From the NCBI RefSeq assembly GCF_000160535.1, contig NZ_GG704784.1, forward strand, positions 6,258 to 70,257: 64,000 bases of DNA. Reading direction: 5' to 3'. Below are positions 10,513 through 19,350 of this stretch, piece after piece; position 1 is the stretch's first letter; the number at the start of each line of letters is the position of its first letter. The position numbers and the translations under genes were made by a program. The notes under the pieces were generated by a model, which saw only the letters and a list, made by a program, of their open reading frames with translations, ran no database searches and was not told the origin of the DNA. Source of the DNA: Hallella bergensis DSM 17361 (GTDB lineage: Bacteria; Bacteroidota; Bacteroidia; Bacteroidales; Bacteroidaceae).

Positions 10513-11820
10513 ATGACGTATCAGGACACCGTAAACTACCTGTTCAACTGCTATCCCGTATTCGAACACGTAGGGGGTAGCGCCTACAAAGAGGGCTTGG
10601 ACAACACCATCTCCCTCGACAATTATTTCCACCACCCACACCAAAGCTACAAGACGATCCACGTTGCCGGCACCAACGGCAAGGGCTCGTGCTCCCACAC
10701 CCTTGCGGCCATACTCCGGCAGGCAGGCTACAAGGTAGGCCTATACACCTCGCCCCACCTCGTTGACTTCCGCGAGAGAATACGGGTCAACGGCGAGTGT
10801 ATCAGTAAGGAAAGGGTTATCCAGTTTGTTGAGGAACACAGAGGCTTCTTCGAACCGCTTCATCCCTCCTTTTTTGAACTGACCACAGCCTTGGCTTTTC
10901 TGTATTTCAAGGAGCAAAATGTAGATGTTGCCGTCATCGAAGTGGGACTGGGCGGACGATTAGACTGCACCAATATCATCTCACCCCTGCTGTCCATCAT
11001 TACGAACATCAGTCTTGACCACACCCAATTCTTAGGAAACACACTTGACAAGATTGCCGGAGAGAAAGCCGGCATTATCAAACCGGGCATCCCTGTCGTC
11101 ATCGGCGAAGCCCTGCCCGAAACCCGTCCTGTGTTCGAGCGAGTGGCCGCCAAACAACAGGCCGAAATCACCTTTGCCGAATCACATCCCGAGGTCATCT
11201 CCTCCGAATTGCATCACGTCGGGGGCATCACATACAAGACGAGAAACTACGGCACGTTTCAAGCCGAACTGGGCGGCGAATACCAAGTCAAGAACACCAA
11301 CACCGTGCTCGCCGCCATCAACGTGCTGCGTCGCAGCAATCCCGGGAAAGGCGCTCTCCTCAACCTGTCGGAGGAAAACGTCAGGGACGGCTTTGCCCAT
11401 GTATCTGCCCTCACCGGCTTCATGGGGCGGTGGCAAACACTCAGAACCTCTCCCACAGTCGTGTGCGACACAGGCCACAACGTTGGAGGATGGCAACACC
11501 TGGCCCGCCAAATCAAGGCACAGTCCTGCCAAACCCTGCGCATCGTCTTCGGCATGGTGGACGACAAAGACATCGACGGCGTGATGAACTTGTTGCCACC
11601 CGATGCCGTGTACTACTGGACGCAGGCCAGCTCCAAGCGCGCAATCCCCGCGCAGGGAATCCAAGAGCGAGGCCGAAAGCACAACCTGCACGGGGCAACC
11701 TACAGCACCGTGGCCGAGGCATATCGCCAAGCCCTGACCGATGCCCGCGCAGACGATTTCATATTTATTGGGGGTTCCAGTTATATTGTTGCAGATTTAC
11801 TGAGTTTAAATGATTTTTAA
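10513..11820 (+). CDS. folC: Folylpolyglutamate / dihydrofolate synthase
   Basis: 435 residues, Mur-ligase superfamily. It adds glutamate to dihydropteroate and/or folates in the cytoplasm. The ATP P-loop is VAGTNGKGS (about residues 51-59). The folate-site motif SPHLVDFRERIRVNG follows, then GLGGRLDCTN and the lysine-containing GEKAGIIKPG region. The C-terminal domain carries CDTGHNVGGW. Length fits bifunctional FolC. It follows the dnaJ terminator by 34 bases, so it should have its own promoter, but I found no clean -7 motif. Confidence 0.94.
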   Translation: MTYQDTVNYLFNCYPVFEHVGGSAYKEGLDNTISLDNYFHHPHQSYKTIHVAGTNGKGSCSHTLAAILRQAGYKVGLYTSPHLVDFRERIRVNGECISKERVIQFVEEHRGFFEPLHPSFFELTTALAFLYFKEQNVDVAVIEVGLGGRLDCTNIISPLLSIITNISLDHTQFLGNTLDKIAGEKAGIIKPGIPVVIGEALPETRPVFERVAAKQQAEITFAESHPEVISSELHHVGGITYKTRNYGTFQAELGGEYQVKNTNTVLAAINVLRRSNPGKGALLNLSEENVRDGFAHVSALTGFMGRWQTLRTSPTVVCDTGHNVGGWQHLARQIKAQSCQTLRIVFGMVDDKDIDGVMNLLPPDAVYYWTQASSKRAIPAQGIQERGRKHNLHGATYSTVAEAYRQALTDARADDFIFIGGSSYIVADLLSLNDF

Positions 11821-11851
11821 CACAAAATCGAATATTTTTGTCATATATTCG

Positions 11852-11883
11852 TTTGTAATTATCATTTTAATTTACTTACTTTG
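11852..11883 (+). promoter_or_regulatory. Promoter for the galactose genes
   Basis: TTTG at 11852-11855, a 20-base spacer, then TTACTTTG at 11876-11883, one base off TAnnTTTG. It lies 35 bases before the galM ATG. No repressor site was recognised. Confidence 0.6.
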
Positions 11884-11917
11884 CAGAAAGCAATTATATA
11901 ACTAAAAACTCACTTTT

Positions 11918-13012
11918 ATGATGCAGACTGCTGAGACAGAAAATAGCTGTGGCCTGAAACGCGAAGACTTTCAGACCACAGTAAACGGAAAGAAGACCGA
12001 CCTTTTTATATTGAAAAACAGTGAGGGAAACGAGGTGGCGATCACCAATTACGGAGGTGCATTGGTTGCCATTATGGTTCCCGACAAAAACGGCAAGAGA
12101 GCCAACGTGATTCAAGGGCATGACAACATTCAAGATGTCATCAATTCTCCCGAACCCTATCTCTCCACATTGATCGGACGCTATGGCAACCGCATAGCCA
12201 AAGGCAAGTTCACGTTGCACGGCAAGGAATACTCCGTGCCCGTCAACAATGGCCCCAACGCACTCCACGGTGGGCTCAAGGGCTTTAACGCACGCGTGTG
12301 GGATCCTGAAATGATGAACGACCAAACACTCGTTCTCCACTACGTCTCCGCATACGGTGAGGAAGGTTATTCAGGCGAGCTGAAAACCACAGTCGTCTAC
12401 ACCTGGACCGACAACAACGAGCTCCACATCGACTATCTGGCCTGCACCAACAAGAAAACCGTCATCAACCTCACCAGCCACGGCTTCTTCTCGCTCGCAG
12501 GAATCGGCAACCCCACACCGACGATCGAGAACCTTATCTGTGAAATCAACGCCGACTTCTATCTCCCCATCGACGATACGTCCATTCCCACGGGCGAAAT
12601 TCGCTTCGTAGAAGGAACACCCTTCGACTTCCGCACACCCAAGGAAGTGGGCCGCGACATTGACGCTGACGACACGCAAATCAAGAATGGAGCAGGCTAC
12701 GACCACTGCTTCGTGCTGAACAAGAAGGAGGAAGGCGAGCTCAGTTTTGCAGCCAGAATCACCGAGCCGAAGAGTGGCAGGGTCATGGAGGTATACACCA
12801 CAGAGCCCGGCGTGCAACTCTACACCGACAACTGGGCCGACGGCTACAAGGGCCAGAATGGGGCCACATTCCCACGTCGCTCGGCCATCTGCTTCGAATG
12901 CCAGCACTTCCCCGACTCGCCCAACCGCCCCTACTTCCCCTCCGTCGTGTTAAAGCAGGGGGAACAGTATAAGCAGAAAACCATTTACCGCTTCGGCGTC
13001 AAGCAAGCATAA
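11918..13012 (+). CDS. galM: Aldose 1-epimerase (mutarotase)
   Basis: 364 residues of the galactose-mutarotase beta-sandwich family, which interconverts the alpha and beta anomers of galactose or glucose. Visible family motifs are IGRYGNRIAKGKF near residue 85, LTSHGFFSLAG in the position of the usual NHSYFNL region, GYDHCFVL, and TTEPGVQLYT, which contains the expected catalytic Glu. There is no signal peptide, so it should be cytoplasmic. It is first of three genes for galactose use (epimerase, transporter, kinase). A strong hairpin lies between it and the transporter gene. Confidence 0.93.
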   Translation: MMQTAETENSCGLKREDFQTTVNGKKTDLFILKNSEGNEVAITNYGGALVAIMVPDKNGKRANVIQGHDNIQDVINSPEPYLSTLIGRYGNRIAKGKFTLHGKEYSVPVNNGPNALHGGLKGFNARVWDPEMMNDQTLVLHYVSAYGEEGYSGELKTTVVYTWTDNNELHIDYLACTNKKTVINLTSHGFFSLAGIGNPTPTIENLICEINADFYLPIDDTSIPTGEIRFVEGTPFDFRTPKEVGRDIDADDTQIKNGAGYDHCFVLNKKEEGELSFAARITEPKSGRVMEVYTTEPGVQLYTDNWADGYKGQNGATFPRRSAICFECQHFPDSPNRPYFPSVVLKQGEQYKQKTIYRFGVKQA

Positions 13013-13014
13013 GA

Positions 13015-13068
13015 AAAAGGGAGGACAGGACAGGTACCGCAAGGCAACCGTTGGCTGTCCTCCCTTTT
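13015..13068 (+). terminator. Hairpin between galM and the transporter gene
   Basis: A perfect 14-base stem: AAAAGGGAGGACAG (13015-13028) with CTGTCCTCCCTTTT (13055-13068), loop 26 bases. The T-run is only four long. Because the next two genes have no visible promoter, this may be a partial terminator that lowers expression of the transporter and kinase relative to galM. Confidence 0.6.
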
Positions 13069-13108
13069 CTGCCTTCACCATGAAATGAATCAATAACCAA
13101 TACTAAAA

Positions 13109-14350
13109 ATGGAAAAAAAACTAACAAATGAAAGACCGAACTACACGTTCGCTCTTGTCGTTGTCTTCATTGTGTGCTTCCTCATCGGATTCATCACCAC
13201 AATGAACAACTCCATGATTGCCTTCTGTTCCAAGGCTTTCGACCTCACGGCTCAGCAGGGTCAATATGTCAACACGGCATTCTATGGGGCTTACCTGCTG
13301 AGCATCCCCTTTGCCATGCTGATGAACAAGATTGGCTACAAGGGCACGCTCATTCTGGGACTTGTCGTGGCCGGCATAGGCTTTGTCATCAATTCCATTG
13401 GCATCAACTCAGCCATTGCAGCCCAGGCCAACGTCTACACCGTTTTCCTGCTCAGCATGTGCCTCGTTGCCTGTGGTGTGGTGATGCTGCAAAATGTGGC
13501 CAACCCCTATGTCATGGTGCTGGGTAGCCCAGAGAAAGGCGCCTTCCGCATGACGCTGAGCCAAGCGCTCAACTCCGTGGCCACCACGCTCGCCCCGCTG
13601 TTCATCACCTACGTCATCATCAGGGGTCAGGCTCCCACGCCCGCCGCGGTGCCCGGTCCATTCCTCGGTCTCGGCATCTTCACACTGATCATTGGCGGCA
13701 TTCTCGTGTTCCTGAAACTCCCGAAGATCGATGAGCGGCAGCAGGCCGAGGCATCAGGCATGCACCACGAATACAAGAGCAGCGTGTTCAAATACCCGCA
13801 TGTCTGGCTCGGCGCACTTGGCATCTTCATGTACATGGGTGTGGAGATTGGCGTTCCGTCCATGTTGCCCTACAAGTTTAAGGCCATGCCCGAATATGCC
13901 GACAACTATGCCGCCATCGCCACATCATTCCTGGCCTTCTATTGGGGCGGCATGATGGTTGGCCGATTCGTCGGCGCGGCCATCCTGGCCAAGTTCGAAC
14001 CCCGGAAACTCCTCTCCGCATGCCTCATGCTTGGTGCGGCCTGCATCGCACTTTCCATTGTGCTGCCCGGCATGACCGGCATCTATGCCATGCTTGCCGC
14101 CGGTCTGTTCCACTCCGTGATGTGGCCCCTGATTTTCAACCTCGGGCTCCAGGAACTCGGCCCACACACCAAGACCGCTACCGGTGTCATCAACACTGGC
14201 GTGATCGGTGCGGCCCTGCTCATGCCCCTCATGGGCATTATCGTAGACCTGACAGGCGTTATCGCTGCAACATGCTGCCTGTTCATCTTCTACGCCTACA
14301 TCATTTGGTTCTGTAACTTCGGGTCCAAGATTGGACTCTCAAAAAAATAA
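13109..14350 (+). CDS. MFS sugar (glucose/galactose) transporter
   Basis: 413 residues with about 12 hydrophobic helices, in the inner membrane. The sequence matches the glucose/galactose:proton symporter group of the major facilitator superfamily found in Bacteroidota. The N-terminal half has FLIGFITTMNNSMIAF and MLMNKIGYKGTLILGL at the loop 2-3 position. A cytoplasmic central loop of about 35 residues (210-245) separates the halves. Being placed between galM and galK argues for galactose or glucose import. The gap to galK is 28 bases, so those two are cotranscribed. Confidence 0.88.
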   Translation: MEKKLTNERPNYTFALVVVFIVCFLIGFITTMNNSMIAFCSKAFDLTAQQGQYVNTAFYGAYLLSIPFAMLMNKIGYKGTLILGLVVAGIGFVINSIGINSAIAAQANVYTVFLLSMCLVACGVVMLQNVANPYVMVLGSPEKGAFRMTLSQALNSVATTLAPLFITYVIIRGQAPTPAAVPGPFLGLGIFTLIIGGILVFLKLPKIDERQQAEASGMHHEYKSSVFKYPHVWLGALGIFMYMGVEIGVPSMLPYKFKAMPEYADNYAAIATSFLAFYWGGMMVGRFVGAAILAKFEPRKLLSACLMLGAACIALSIVLPGMTGIYAMLAAGLFHSVMWPLIFNLGLQELGPHTKTATGVINTGVIGAALLMPLMGIIVDLTGVIAATCCLFIFYAYIIWFCNFGSKIGLSKK

Positions 14351-14378
14351 CCGATAACTATTCACATCTTAAAACGCA

Positions 14379-15545
14379 ATGACTATGGACATAGAATTTG
14401 TAAGAAGTCGTTTCATCAAACACTTTGACGGCAAGACAGGAAACATATACGCATCGCCCGGACGTATCAACCTCATTGGCGAACACACCGACTACAATGG
14501 CGGATTTGTGTTCCCCGGAGCCGTAGAACAGGGCATTATGGCAGAACTGCGCCCCAACGGGCAGCAGACCTGCAACATCTACTCCATTGACTTGAAGGAC
14601 ATGGTGAACTTCAAGGTCGACGACCCCAAGGGTCCCACCGCCACTTGGGCACGCTACATCTATGGCATCGTACAGGAGATGAGGGCGCTTGGCGTTGACG
14701 TCAAGCCCTTCAATGCTGCCTTTGCTGGCGACGTGCCATTGGGTGCCGGCATGTCTTCGAGCGCTGCCTTGGAAAGCTGTTTTGCCTTTGCGCTCAACGA
14801 TCTCTTTGGCAACAACAACGTGTCCAAATGGGACATGGTGCTTGCCGGACAGGCCACAGAGCACAAATATGTGGGTGTGAACTGCGGTATTATGGATCAG
14901 TTTGCCTCGGTCTTCGGCCAGAAAGGAAAACTGATGCGCCTCGACTGCCGCAGCCGCGAGTTCGAATACTATCCCTTCGACCCCAAGGGCTACAAGCTGG
15001 TGCTGCTCAACTCCAAGGTGAAGCACGAACTGGTAGGGTCGCCCTACAACGACCGCCGCAAGTCGTGCGAGAATGTGGTGAAAGCGCTCAACGAGCAATT
15101 CCCCGACAAGAAGTTCGAGACCCTGCGCGATGCCGACTGGGACGAACTCGACGCCGTGAAGTCTAAAGTGAGCAGCGAAGATTTCACCCGCGCACACTTC
15201 GTGCTTGGTGAGAAGGATCGCGTACTCGCCGTCTGCGACGCATTGGTCAAGGGCGACTACGAAACCGTGGGCAAGAAAATGTACGAAACCCACCACGGGC
15301 TGAGCAAGGAATATGAGGTGAGCTGCGAAGAACTCGACTTCCTCAACGACCTTGCCAAGGCAAACGGCGTTACCGGCAGCCGAATCATGGGCGGTGGCTT
15401 CGGCGGCTGCACCATCAACTTGGTGAAAGACGAACTCTACGACAAGTTTATTGCCGACGCCAAGGAGAAATTTAATGCCAAGTATGGTCACGAACCACAG
15501 GTCATCGACGTGGTGATCGGCGACGGTTCGCGCAAGATCTGCTAA
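14379..15545 (+). CDS. galK: Galactokinase
   Basis: 388 residues, GHMP kinase family. It phosphorylates galactose to galactose 1-phosphate, the first committed step of the Leloir pathway. The galactose signature GRINLIGEHTDYNGG is near residue 28, the GHMP ATP-binding motif GAGMSSSAALE near residue 122 and the C-terminal motif MGGGFGGCTI near residue 337. The ATG at 14379 and a second in-frame ATG at 14385 are both possible starts. No galT or galE lies nearby, so the rest of the pathway must be encoded elsewhere. Confidence 0.96.
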   Translation: MTMDIEFVRSRFIKHFDGKTGNIYASPGRINLIGEHTDYNGGFVFPGAVEQGIMAELRPNGQQTCNIYSIDLKDMVNFKVDDPKGPTATWARYIYGIVQEMRALGVDVKPFNAAFAGDVPLGAGMSSSAALESCFAFALNDLFGNNNVSKWDMVLAGQATEHKYVGVNCGIMDQFASVFGQKGKLMRLDCRSREFEYYPFDPKGYKLVLLNSKVKHELVGSPYNDRRKSCENVVKALNEQFPDKKFETLRDADWDELDAVKSKVSSEDFTRAHFVLGEKDRVLAVCDALVKGDYETVGKKMYETHHGLSKEYEVSCEELDFLNDLAKANGVTGSRIMGGGFGGCTINLVKDELYDKFIADAKEKFNAKYGHEPQVIDVVIGDGSRKIC

Positions 15546-15594
15546 GCCAACACCATTCCGCAGAACGGTGCACATGCACCGCTACAAGACCTCT

Positions 15595-15629
15595 AACCCG
15601 TTGTTCCCACATGGAGCAACGGGTTTTTA
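15595..15629 (+). terminator. Terminator of the galactose operon
   Basis: AACCCGTTGTTCC (15595-15607) pairs with GGAGCAACGGGTT (15613-15625), with one G-T wobble and a 5-base loop, and runs into five T. It lies 50 bases past galK. Confidence 0.85.
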
Positions 15630-15783
15630 TATAGGTCTCCTGCTGTTTTACATGCCCGTAAGCATGTTCGTTTTGTCAGGAAAACTTCCCTTCAAAACAA
15701 GTCATTGAAATTTGGTGTTCCAGAAAACAAATCCACTTGATAAGTAAACTAAAAGTCATTCGGCAGTTCGTAAAGTTGGACCG

Positions 15784-15893
15784 CGCCCGCGATTAAATCT
15801 CAATCACACTGCAGTTAAGGCCTCGTCATCCCGCCTCCGAGCCTCTGTCGTCCTGCCAATAAGCCTTCGTGGCACCGCCGTTACACCCTAACG
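15784..15893. repeat. 22-base degenerate tandem array, copy 2
   Basis: Five units start at 15784, 15806, 15828, 15850 and 15872. Most carry GC at positions 6-7 and TAAG or a close variant near positions 11-14. This copy is the most diverged and has no conserved block at its flank. Confidence 0.65.
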
Positions 15894-16116
15894 GCAAGCA
15901 CAAAAATCTCATTTTTTGGTCTCAAAAAGAGTAAAAAACCACATCATCTTTACTATCAACCATTTACAAACCTGCCCTATTTTTCGCGTTTTCCCAGCAA
16001 TGTATTTTCAATTTTCAAATACGCGAGAATTTAAGCAGGTTTTCACCACCATATGTCAAAACATTTGAACAATTTATAAATGACAATGTATAATGTATAA
16101 TTGGCTACGCGGTTGC

Positions 16117-16165
16117 AATTCACAATTATTCGCAAGCTCATCAACTCGTCACAATTCACAATTGG
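16117..16165 (-). repeat. 49-base repeat, inverted copy
   Basis: Exact reverse complement of 16502-16550. The core reads, on the opposite strand, GACGAGTTGATGAGCTTGCG. An ACTCTTC microsatellite follows at 16191-16215. Confidence 0.8.
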
Positions 16166-16501
16166 CTGCGAGTTAATTCTTCGTTCTTCCCTCTTCACTC
16201 TTCACTCTTCACTTATATATTCCTCATTTATTTATATTTTCGAAACAATTGGTTACAGCGCTTTACATATAATCTCTCTTTCTAATATTATTGATTTTTG
16301 CGTAAATACGCAAAAATAACCAATAGGATTGAATATCAAGATAGTCAGATGGAGCGTTACAGCACCAATAGCGAACACAGACCTTCAGAACGAATTTCAA
16401 CGGCAGCAGGGCTAAGAGCATCAACTGGTTCAGTTCAATCCTTCTCTTTCCCGACGTTATCTGAAAATAAACGGGTTGTTAGTTATTTCACATCACGTTA
16501 T

Positions 16502-16550
16502 CCAATTGTGAATTGTGACGAGTTGATGAGCTTGCGAATAATTGTGAATT
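16502..16550 (+). repeat. 49-base repeat, direct copy
   Basis: Pairs perfectly over 49 bases with 16117-16165, enclosing 336 bases. No target-site duplication is visible outside the pair. Confidence 0.8.
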
Positions 16551-16757
16551 AAAAACTCCTCCGCGCCGCTCTGCGGCATCTTAGAATATAAGGAGAATAT
16601 CTTTTTATAAACATAAGGCTTATCGCAAAATATATTTGCGTTTGCTTCGCAAACAATATTAGAATATCAGCAACGACACAAAGCGTATTTCACAACGACG
16701 TTCACGACATTATAAAAGGGAAGAGTGAAGAGTGAAGAGTTAATAATCAACGCGCAG

Positions 16758-16806
16758 CCAATTGTGAATTGTGACGAGTTGATAAGCTTGTGAATAATTT
16801 TGGATT
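16758..16806 (+). repeat. 49-base repeat, third copy
   Basis: Differs from 16502-16550 at four positions. It is preceded by a GAAGAGT microsatellite and CGCAGCC, mirroring the flank of the inverted copy at 16117. Confidence 0.75.
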
Positions 16807-16825
16807 GCAAAGCCAACGCGCCAGC

Positions 16826-16874
16826 TTAATTATGAATTGTGACGAGTTGATGAGCTTGCGAATAATTATGAATT
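16826..16874 (+). repeat. 49-base repeat, fourth copy
   Basis: Differs from 16502-16550 at four positions. Short AATTGTGAATT fragments continue up to the stop of the GIN gene. Confidence 0.75.
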
Positions 16875-16935
16875 GTGAATTGCAAACGCGTTAGCCCAAT
16901 TGTGAATTATGAATTTTGAATTGTGAATTGCAAAA

Positions 16936-17625
16936 CTATCTGCTTAGTCTCAGCTCATTCATTTGGATATTCCCAGTTCCCCTGACATGTTTTTCGAGAG
17001 ACTGCAGGGTTCCCGAAAGCTCGACATCGCCAACACCCTCAAGCGTGCATACCGCGGTGCCACTGTTCACAAAATGCACATCCACGTCGCCCACACCCTT
17101 GAGAGAAATTTCCGAGTGCTTGGCCGTGAGCTCGTCCACCTCAATATCACCCTTGCCGAGCAACGAGCCGTAGAACTCATCGCACACCACACGCTTGAGC
17201 TCCACATCGCCGACACCCTTCAGGAAAACGTTCAGCGTGTCGGTGTCGATCAGTCCTTCTGCCTCAAAGTCGCCCGCACCCTCCATGCGAATGGCTATGA
17301 GGTCTGGCGAGGTGACATAGACCTCCGGCATGTTCTTGTGGCGTGGCATAACCAGCTTCTGACTGCCATCCTTCATCCTGATGCTCAGCGTTGAACCGGA
17401 AAACACTGTTTCCACATCCTTCACCAGCTTCTCGGCGCCCACCACCTTCACGGAGTACGTGTCGCCCTGCACGAAATTGACGTTGCAGGCACCCTTCACT
17501 TCGATTTTCTCAAACGGTTTGGCGTGACGAACACTGGTCACTTCAGAACCGTAATTGCGTGCGCTATTGGTCTGGCACGAAGCAAAGACCAGCGCAGCTA
17601 CAAATAATAAAGCTAATTTTTTCAT
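16936..17625 (-). CDS. GIN-domain (DUF2807) lipoprotein
   Basis: 229 residues. The N-terminus MKKLALLFVAALVFASC is a lipoprotein signal with the acceptor Cys at 17. The rest is a DUF2807 'head GIN' beta-helix-like domain, seen as repeated strands with Gly-Val-Gly-Asp-Val turns (KGVGDVELKR, KGVGDVDVHF, EGVGDVELSG). It is probably attached to the outer membrane facing the periplasm or cell surface. Function is unknown; the family is often called 'putative auto-transporter adhesin', a name without experimental support here. The reading frame ends at the edge of the repeat cluster. Confidence 0.85.
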   Translation of the reverse strand: MKKLALLFVAALVFASCQTNSARNYGSEVTSVRHAKPFEKIEVKGACNVNFVQGDTYSVKVVGAEKLVKDVETVFSGSTLSIRMKDGSQKLVMPRHKNMPEVYVTSPDLIAIRMEGAGDFEAEGLIDTDTLNVFLKGVGDVELKRVVCDEFYGSLLGKGDIEVDELTAKHSEISLKGVGDVDVHFVNSGTAVCTLEGVGDVELSGTLQSLEKHVRGTGNIQMNELRLSR

Positions 17626-17740
17626 ATGTTTATCTGTTGTTTACTGTTCGTTTGACGCTAAAGTAAGTCATAAGGTTGCAATTATTGTCTCTTTTTATAG
17701 AAAAAAGTTCATATTCTTATCGAAACTCCCCCTTATTTGC

Positions 17741-17748
17741 TAACTTTG
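17741..17748 (+). promoter_or_regulatory. -7 element before the gene fragment
   Basis: TAACTTTG matches TAnnTTTG and is followed by GCAG, as is the promoter of the full-length gene at 19290. No clear -33 partner is present. It would drive the 16-codon fragment and then the unknown secreted protein. Confidence 0.5.
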
Positions 17749-17811
17749 CAGCAAAATTTGGATGCTATACATTATTAATATTAATGGGATAATGATTTTG
17801 GAGGTTTGTAA

Positions 17812-17862
17812 ATGAACAACACCTATCGGGCAGGTCTTGACGTCGGTTCGACGACTGCTTGA
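17812..17862 (+). pseudogene. 16-codon remnant of the activator gene start
   Basis: ATG at 17812 opens a frame reading MNNTYRAGLDVGSTTA, then TGA at 17860. The intact gene at 19351 begins MNTVYRVGLDVGSTTA and continues with KIAV. Thirteen of 16 residues match but many codons differ at third positions, so the fragment is not a fresh copy. It breaks off inside the first ATP-binding motif. The upstream region also carries a similar promoter. It looks like the surviving 5' end of a paralogue or of a gene replaced by recombination; it could be translated as a 16-residue leader, but I see no reason to think it functional. Confidence 0.7.
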
Positions 17863-17879
17863 ATAAAAAAGTTTTAAGC

Positions 17880-19112
17880 ATGAAGTTTATACCACTTATC
17901 ATTTCATTATTATTAGTTCTTCCTGTTAAGTCACAGACAGTAAGAGTATACCTTGATATTGCAAAAATTAATCAGCAGGAGTTCTTGCGGAAGAAACCTC
18001 AGTCAGCAAGTTATCAACAGGAAGCTATTGGTGTTTCAAAAAAAGAAAAAGAGAAATTAATATCCTTGACACGACTACTTGTTGACAAAGATAAGGTTGA
18101 TGCTTTTAACGAAGAAGGACTTGGCTTCGCCGATTTTAAGTATTACCCTCAAGACAAAATCTACGAAGCGGTATTTTCAGAACCAATATACATGTATTCA
18201 TACCTCTTCAGCAAAGATAATTCTGAGTTTTTAGGAAAAGTACATCATGGGGACAGTTTCTCACGATCTGGGTATTGGGCCTCCTTGGAAAACCAAGATA
18301 GTGACTTTGGAACAGAATTACACCTATATAGATTTAAAGATGATACTATAGGAGAAATTGTGTCTTATAGCACCCACGAATGGATTGCTAACGATCTGTT
18401 TTGGGCAAGTGATACGACGCTCTATGCTTCTGGGAAAATTTCTGATGAGGATACGATTCCTACATTGTTCTATAAATTTACACTAACCCATAAATCTTTT
18501 AATACAACCCCATCTAAAGCACCACAGAAGATTGCTTTTTCACTGTCCGAACAAAAATTTGTCAATATCCTACAAGTAGACAAAACATGGGAGAAAAACC
18601 TTGAGAACGATGTTGAATGCAATCAATATCATATGGTTAAGATCGGCAATAATCAACAGGATGGCAAATGGGTGGACGGAAGAAATATCTACAGAGTGGT
18701 CGATTTAGATTTTACTCATCCAGTCACTCTTGACAGCCTTACACTTCTGACAACCATGAATTACGAAAACAGCTATTCTAAAGACCACCTAACTCCATGT
18801 CAGCCACATCTTCCACTTGTTCTTATGGAAGGCAACTCTGCACATTTAATACCAGCAGAACCTTTCTACTATCAATCGGGTGAGCAAATCTATGGTTTAG
18901 ATTTTCCATTACTGCAATTAAACCATGATTTCAGTTGCAGTGATTATATGGAGGAGCTCACGAAAGATGAAGATGGACTTCTGCTAAGAATAAACAGATA
19001 TTATCAAGAAGGGTATGCTGACATTGTCTATAGAATAACGAAATCTGATGATGGAGAATATTCTGCTAAAGTCATCTCATATACCAGATATATAGAGAAC
19101 GATATTTGGTAA
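17880..19112 (+). CDS. Unknown secreted protein
   Basis: 410 residues from the ATG at 17880. The in-frame TTG at 17859 overlaps the remnant's stop and is less likely, because the ATG start gives a clean signal peptide, MKFIPLIISLLLVLPVKSQ, cleaved near residue 19. The mature part is soluble, rich in aromatic and acidic residues, with no repeat, metal motif or catalytic signature that I recognise. Base composition is unlike its neighbours: 18001-18060 has 18 G/C of 60, against 34 of 60 at 19681-19740 in the next gene. With the truncated gene start just upstream, this suggests an acquired gene. Confidence 0.7.
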   Translation: MKFIPLIISLLLVLPVKSQTVRVYLDIAKINQQEFLRKKPQSASYQQEAIGVSKKEKEKLISLTRLLVDKDKVDAFNEEGLGFADFKYYPQDKIYEAVFSEPIYMYSYLFSKDNSEFLGKVHHGDSFSRSGYWASLENQDSDFGTELHLYRFKDDTIGEIVSYSTHEWIANDLFWASDTTLYASGKISDEDTIPTLFYKFTLTHKSFNTTPSKAPQKIAFSLSEQKFVNILQVDKTWEKNLENDVECNQYHMVKIGNNQQDGKWVDGRNIYRVVDLDFTHPVTLDSLTLLTTMNYENSYSKDHLTPCQPHLPLVLMEGNSAHLIPAEPFYYQSGEQIYGLDFPLLQLNHDFSCSDYMEELTKDEDGLLLRINRYYQEGYADIVYRITKSDDGEYSAKVISYTRYIENDIW

Positions 19113-19160
19113 TATTGAAATAATGTGTAGTCTCTCATATCTCCATCAGGAGATTTCAGA

Positions 19161-19250
19161 ATGGAGCAAGGATTGGACGCCGCGTTGTTAGGCTGGATAT
19201 TACTTTCTGCCAAGCAGATTTACCGAGCAAAAAAATACGAACAATATTGA
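19161..19250 (+). CDS. Possible 29-residue small protein
   Basis: ATG at 19161 preceded by AGGAGA at a workable distance, ending at TGA 19248-19250. The peptide begins MEQGLDAALLGWILLSAK, a short hydrophobic segment, and ends in a basic/aromatic tail. Bacteroidota rarely rely on Shine-Dalgarno sequences and so short a frame can arise by chance. It could also be debris of the rearrangement. Confidence 0.25.
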   Translation: MEQGLDAALLGWILLSAKQIYRAKKYEQY

Positions 19251-19265
19251 AAATATACAGATATG

Positions 19266-19297
19266 TTTGTTATACTTCCACCTTTTTAGTAAATTTG
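19266..19297 (+). promoter_or_regulatory. Promoter of the activator-type gene
   Basis: TTTG at 19266-19269, a 20-base spacer, and TAAATTTG at 19290-19297. This is the best match to the Bacteroidota consensus in the window. The ATG is 53 bases downstream. Confidence 0.75.
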
Positions 19298-19350
19298 CAG
19301 TAATTTGAGTAGATTATAACTTTTAAAGAATATTAGCTGGAGACTTGTAG

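Larger units (their letters stand above)
15630..16935. other. Repeat-rich convergent gap
   Basis: About 1.3 kb without a credible gene between galK (plus) and the GIN lipoprotein gene (minus). It holds array copy 2 (15784-15893), its hairpin module (about 15971-16039), four copies of a 49-base repeat (two forming a perfect inverted pair) and GAAGAGT/ACTCTTC microsatellites at 16191-16215 and 16717-16742. The 84-codon open frame at about 16298-16552 runs into a repeat copy and is not believable as a gene. I could not find the ACATGGCGC block here. Confidence 0.6.

Noticed and set aside
16117..16550. The 49-base inverted pair as ends of an insertion sequence
   Set aside because: There is no transposase inside, no target-site duplication, and further copies in direct orientation lie outside the pair.
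16298..16552. An 84-codon frame in the repeat-rich gap
   Set aside because: It runs into a copy of the 49-base repeat and has no recognisable protein features.
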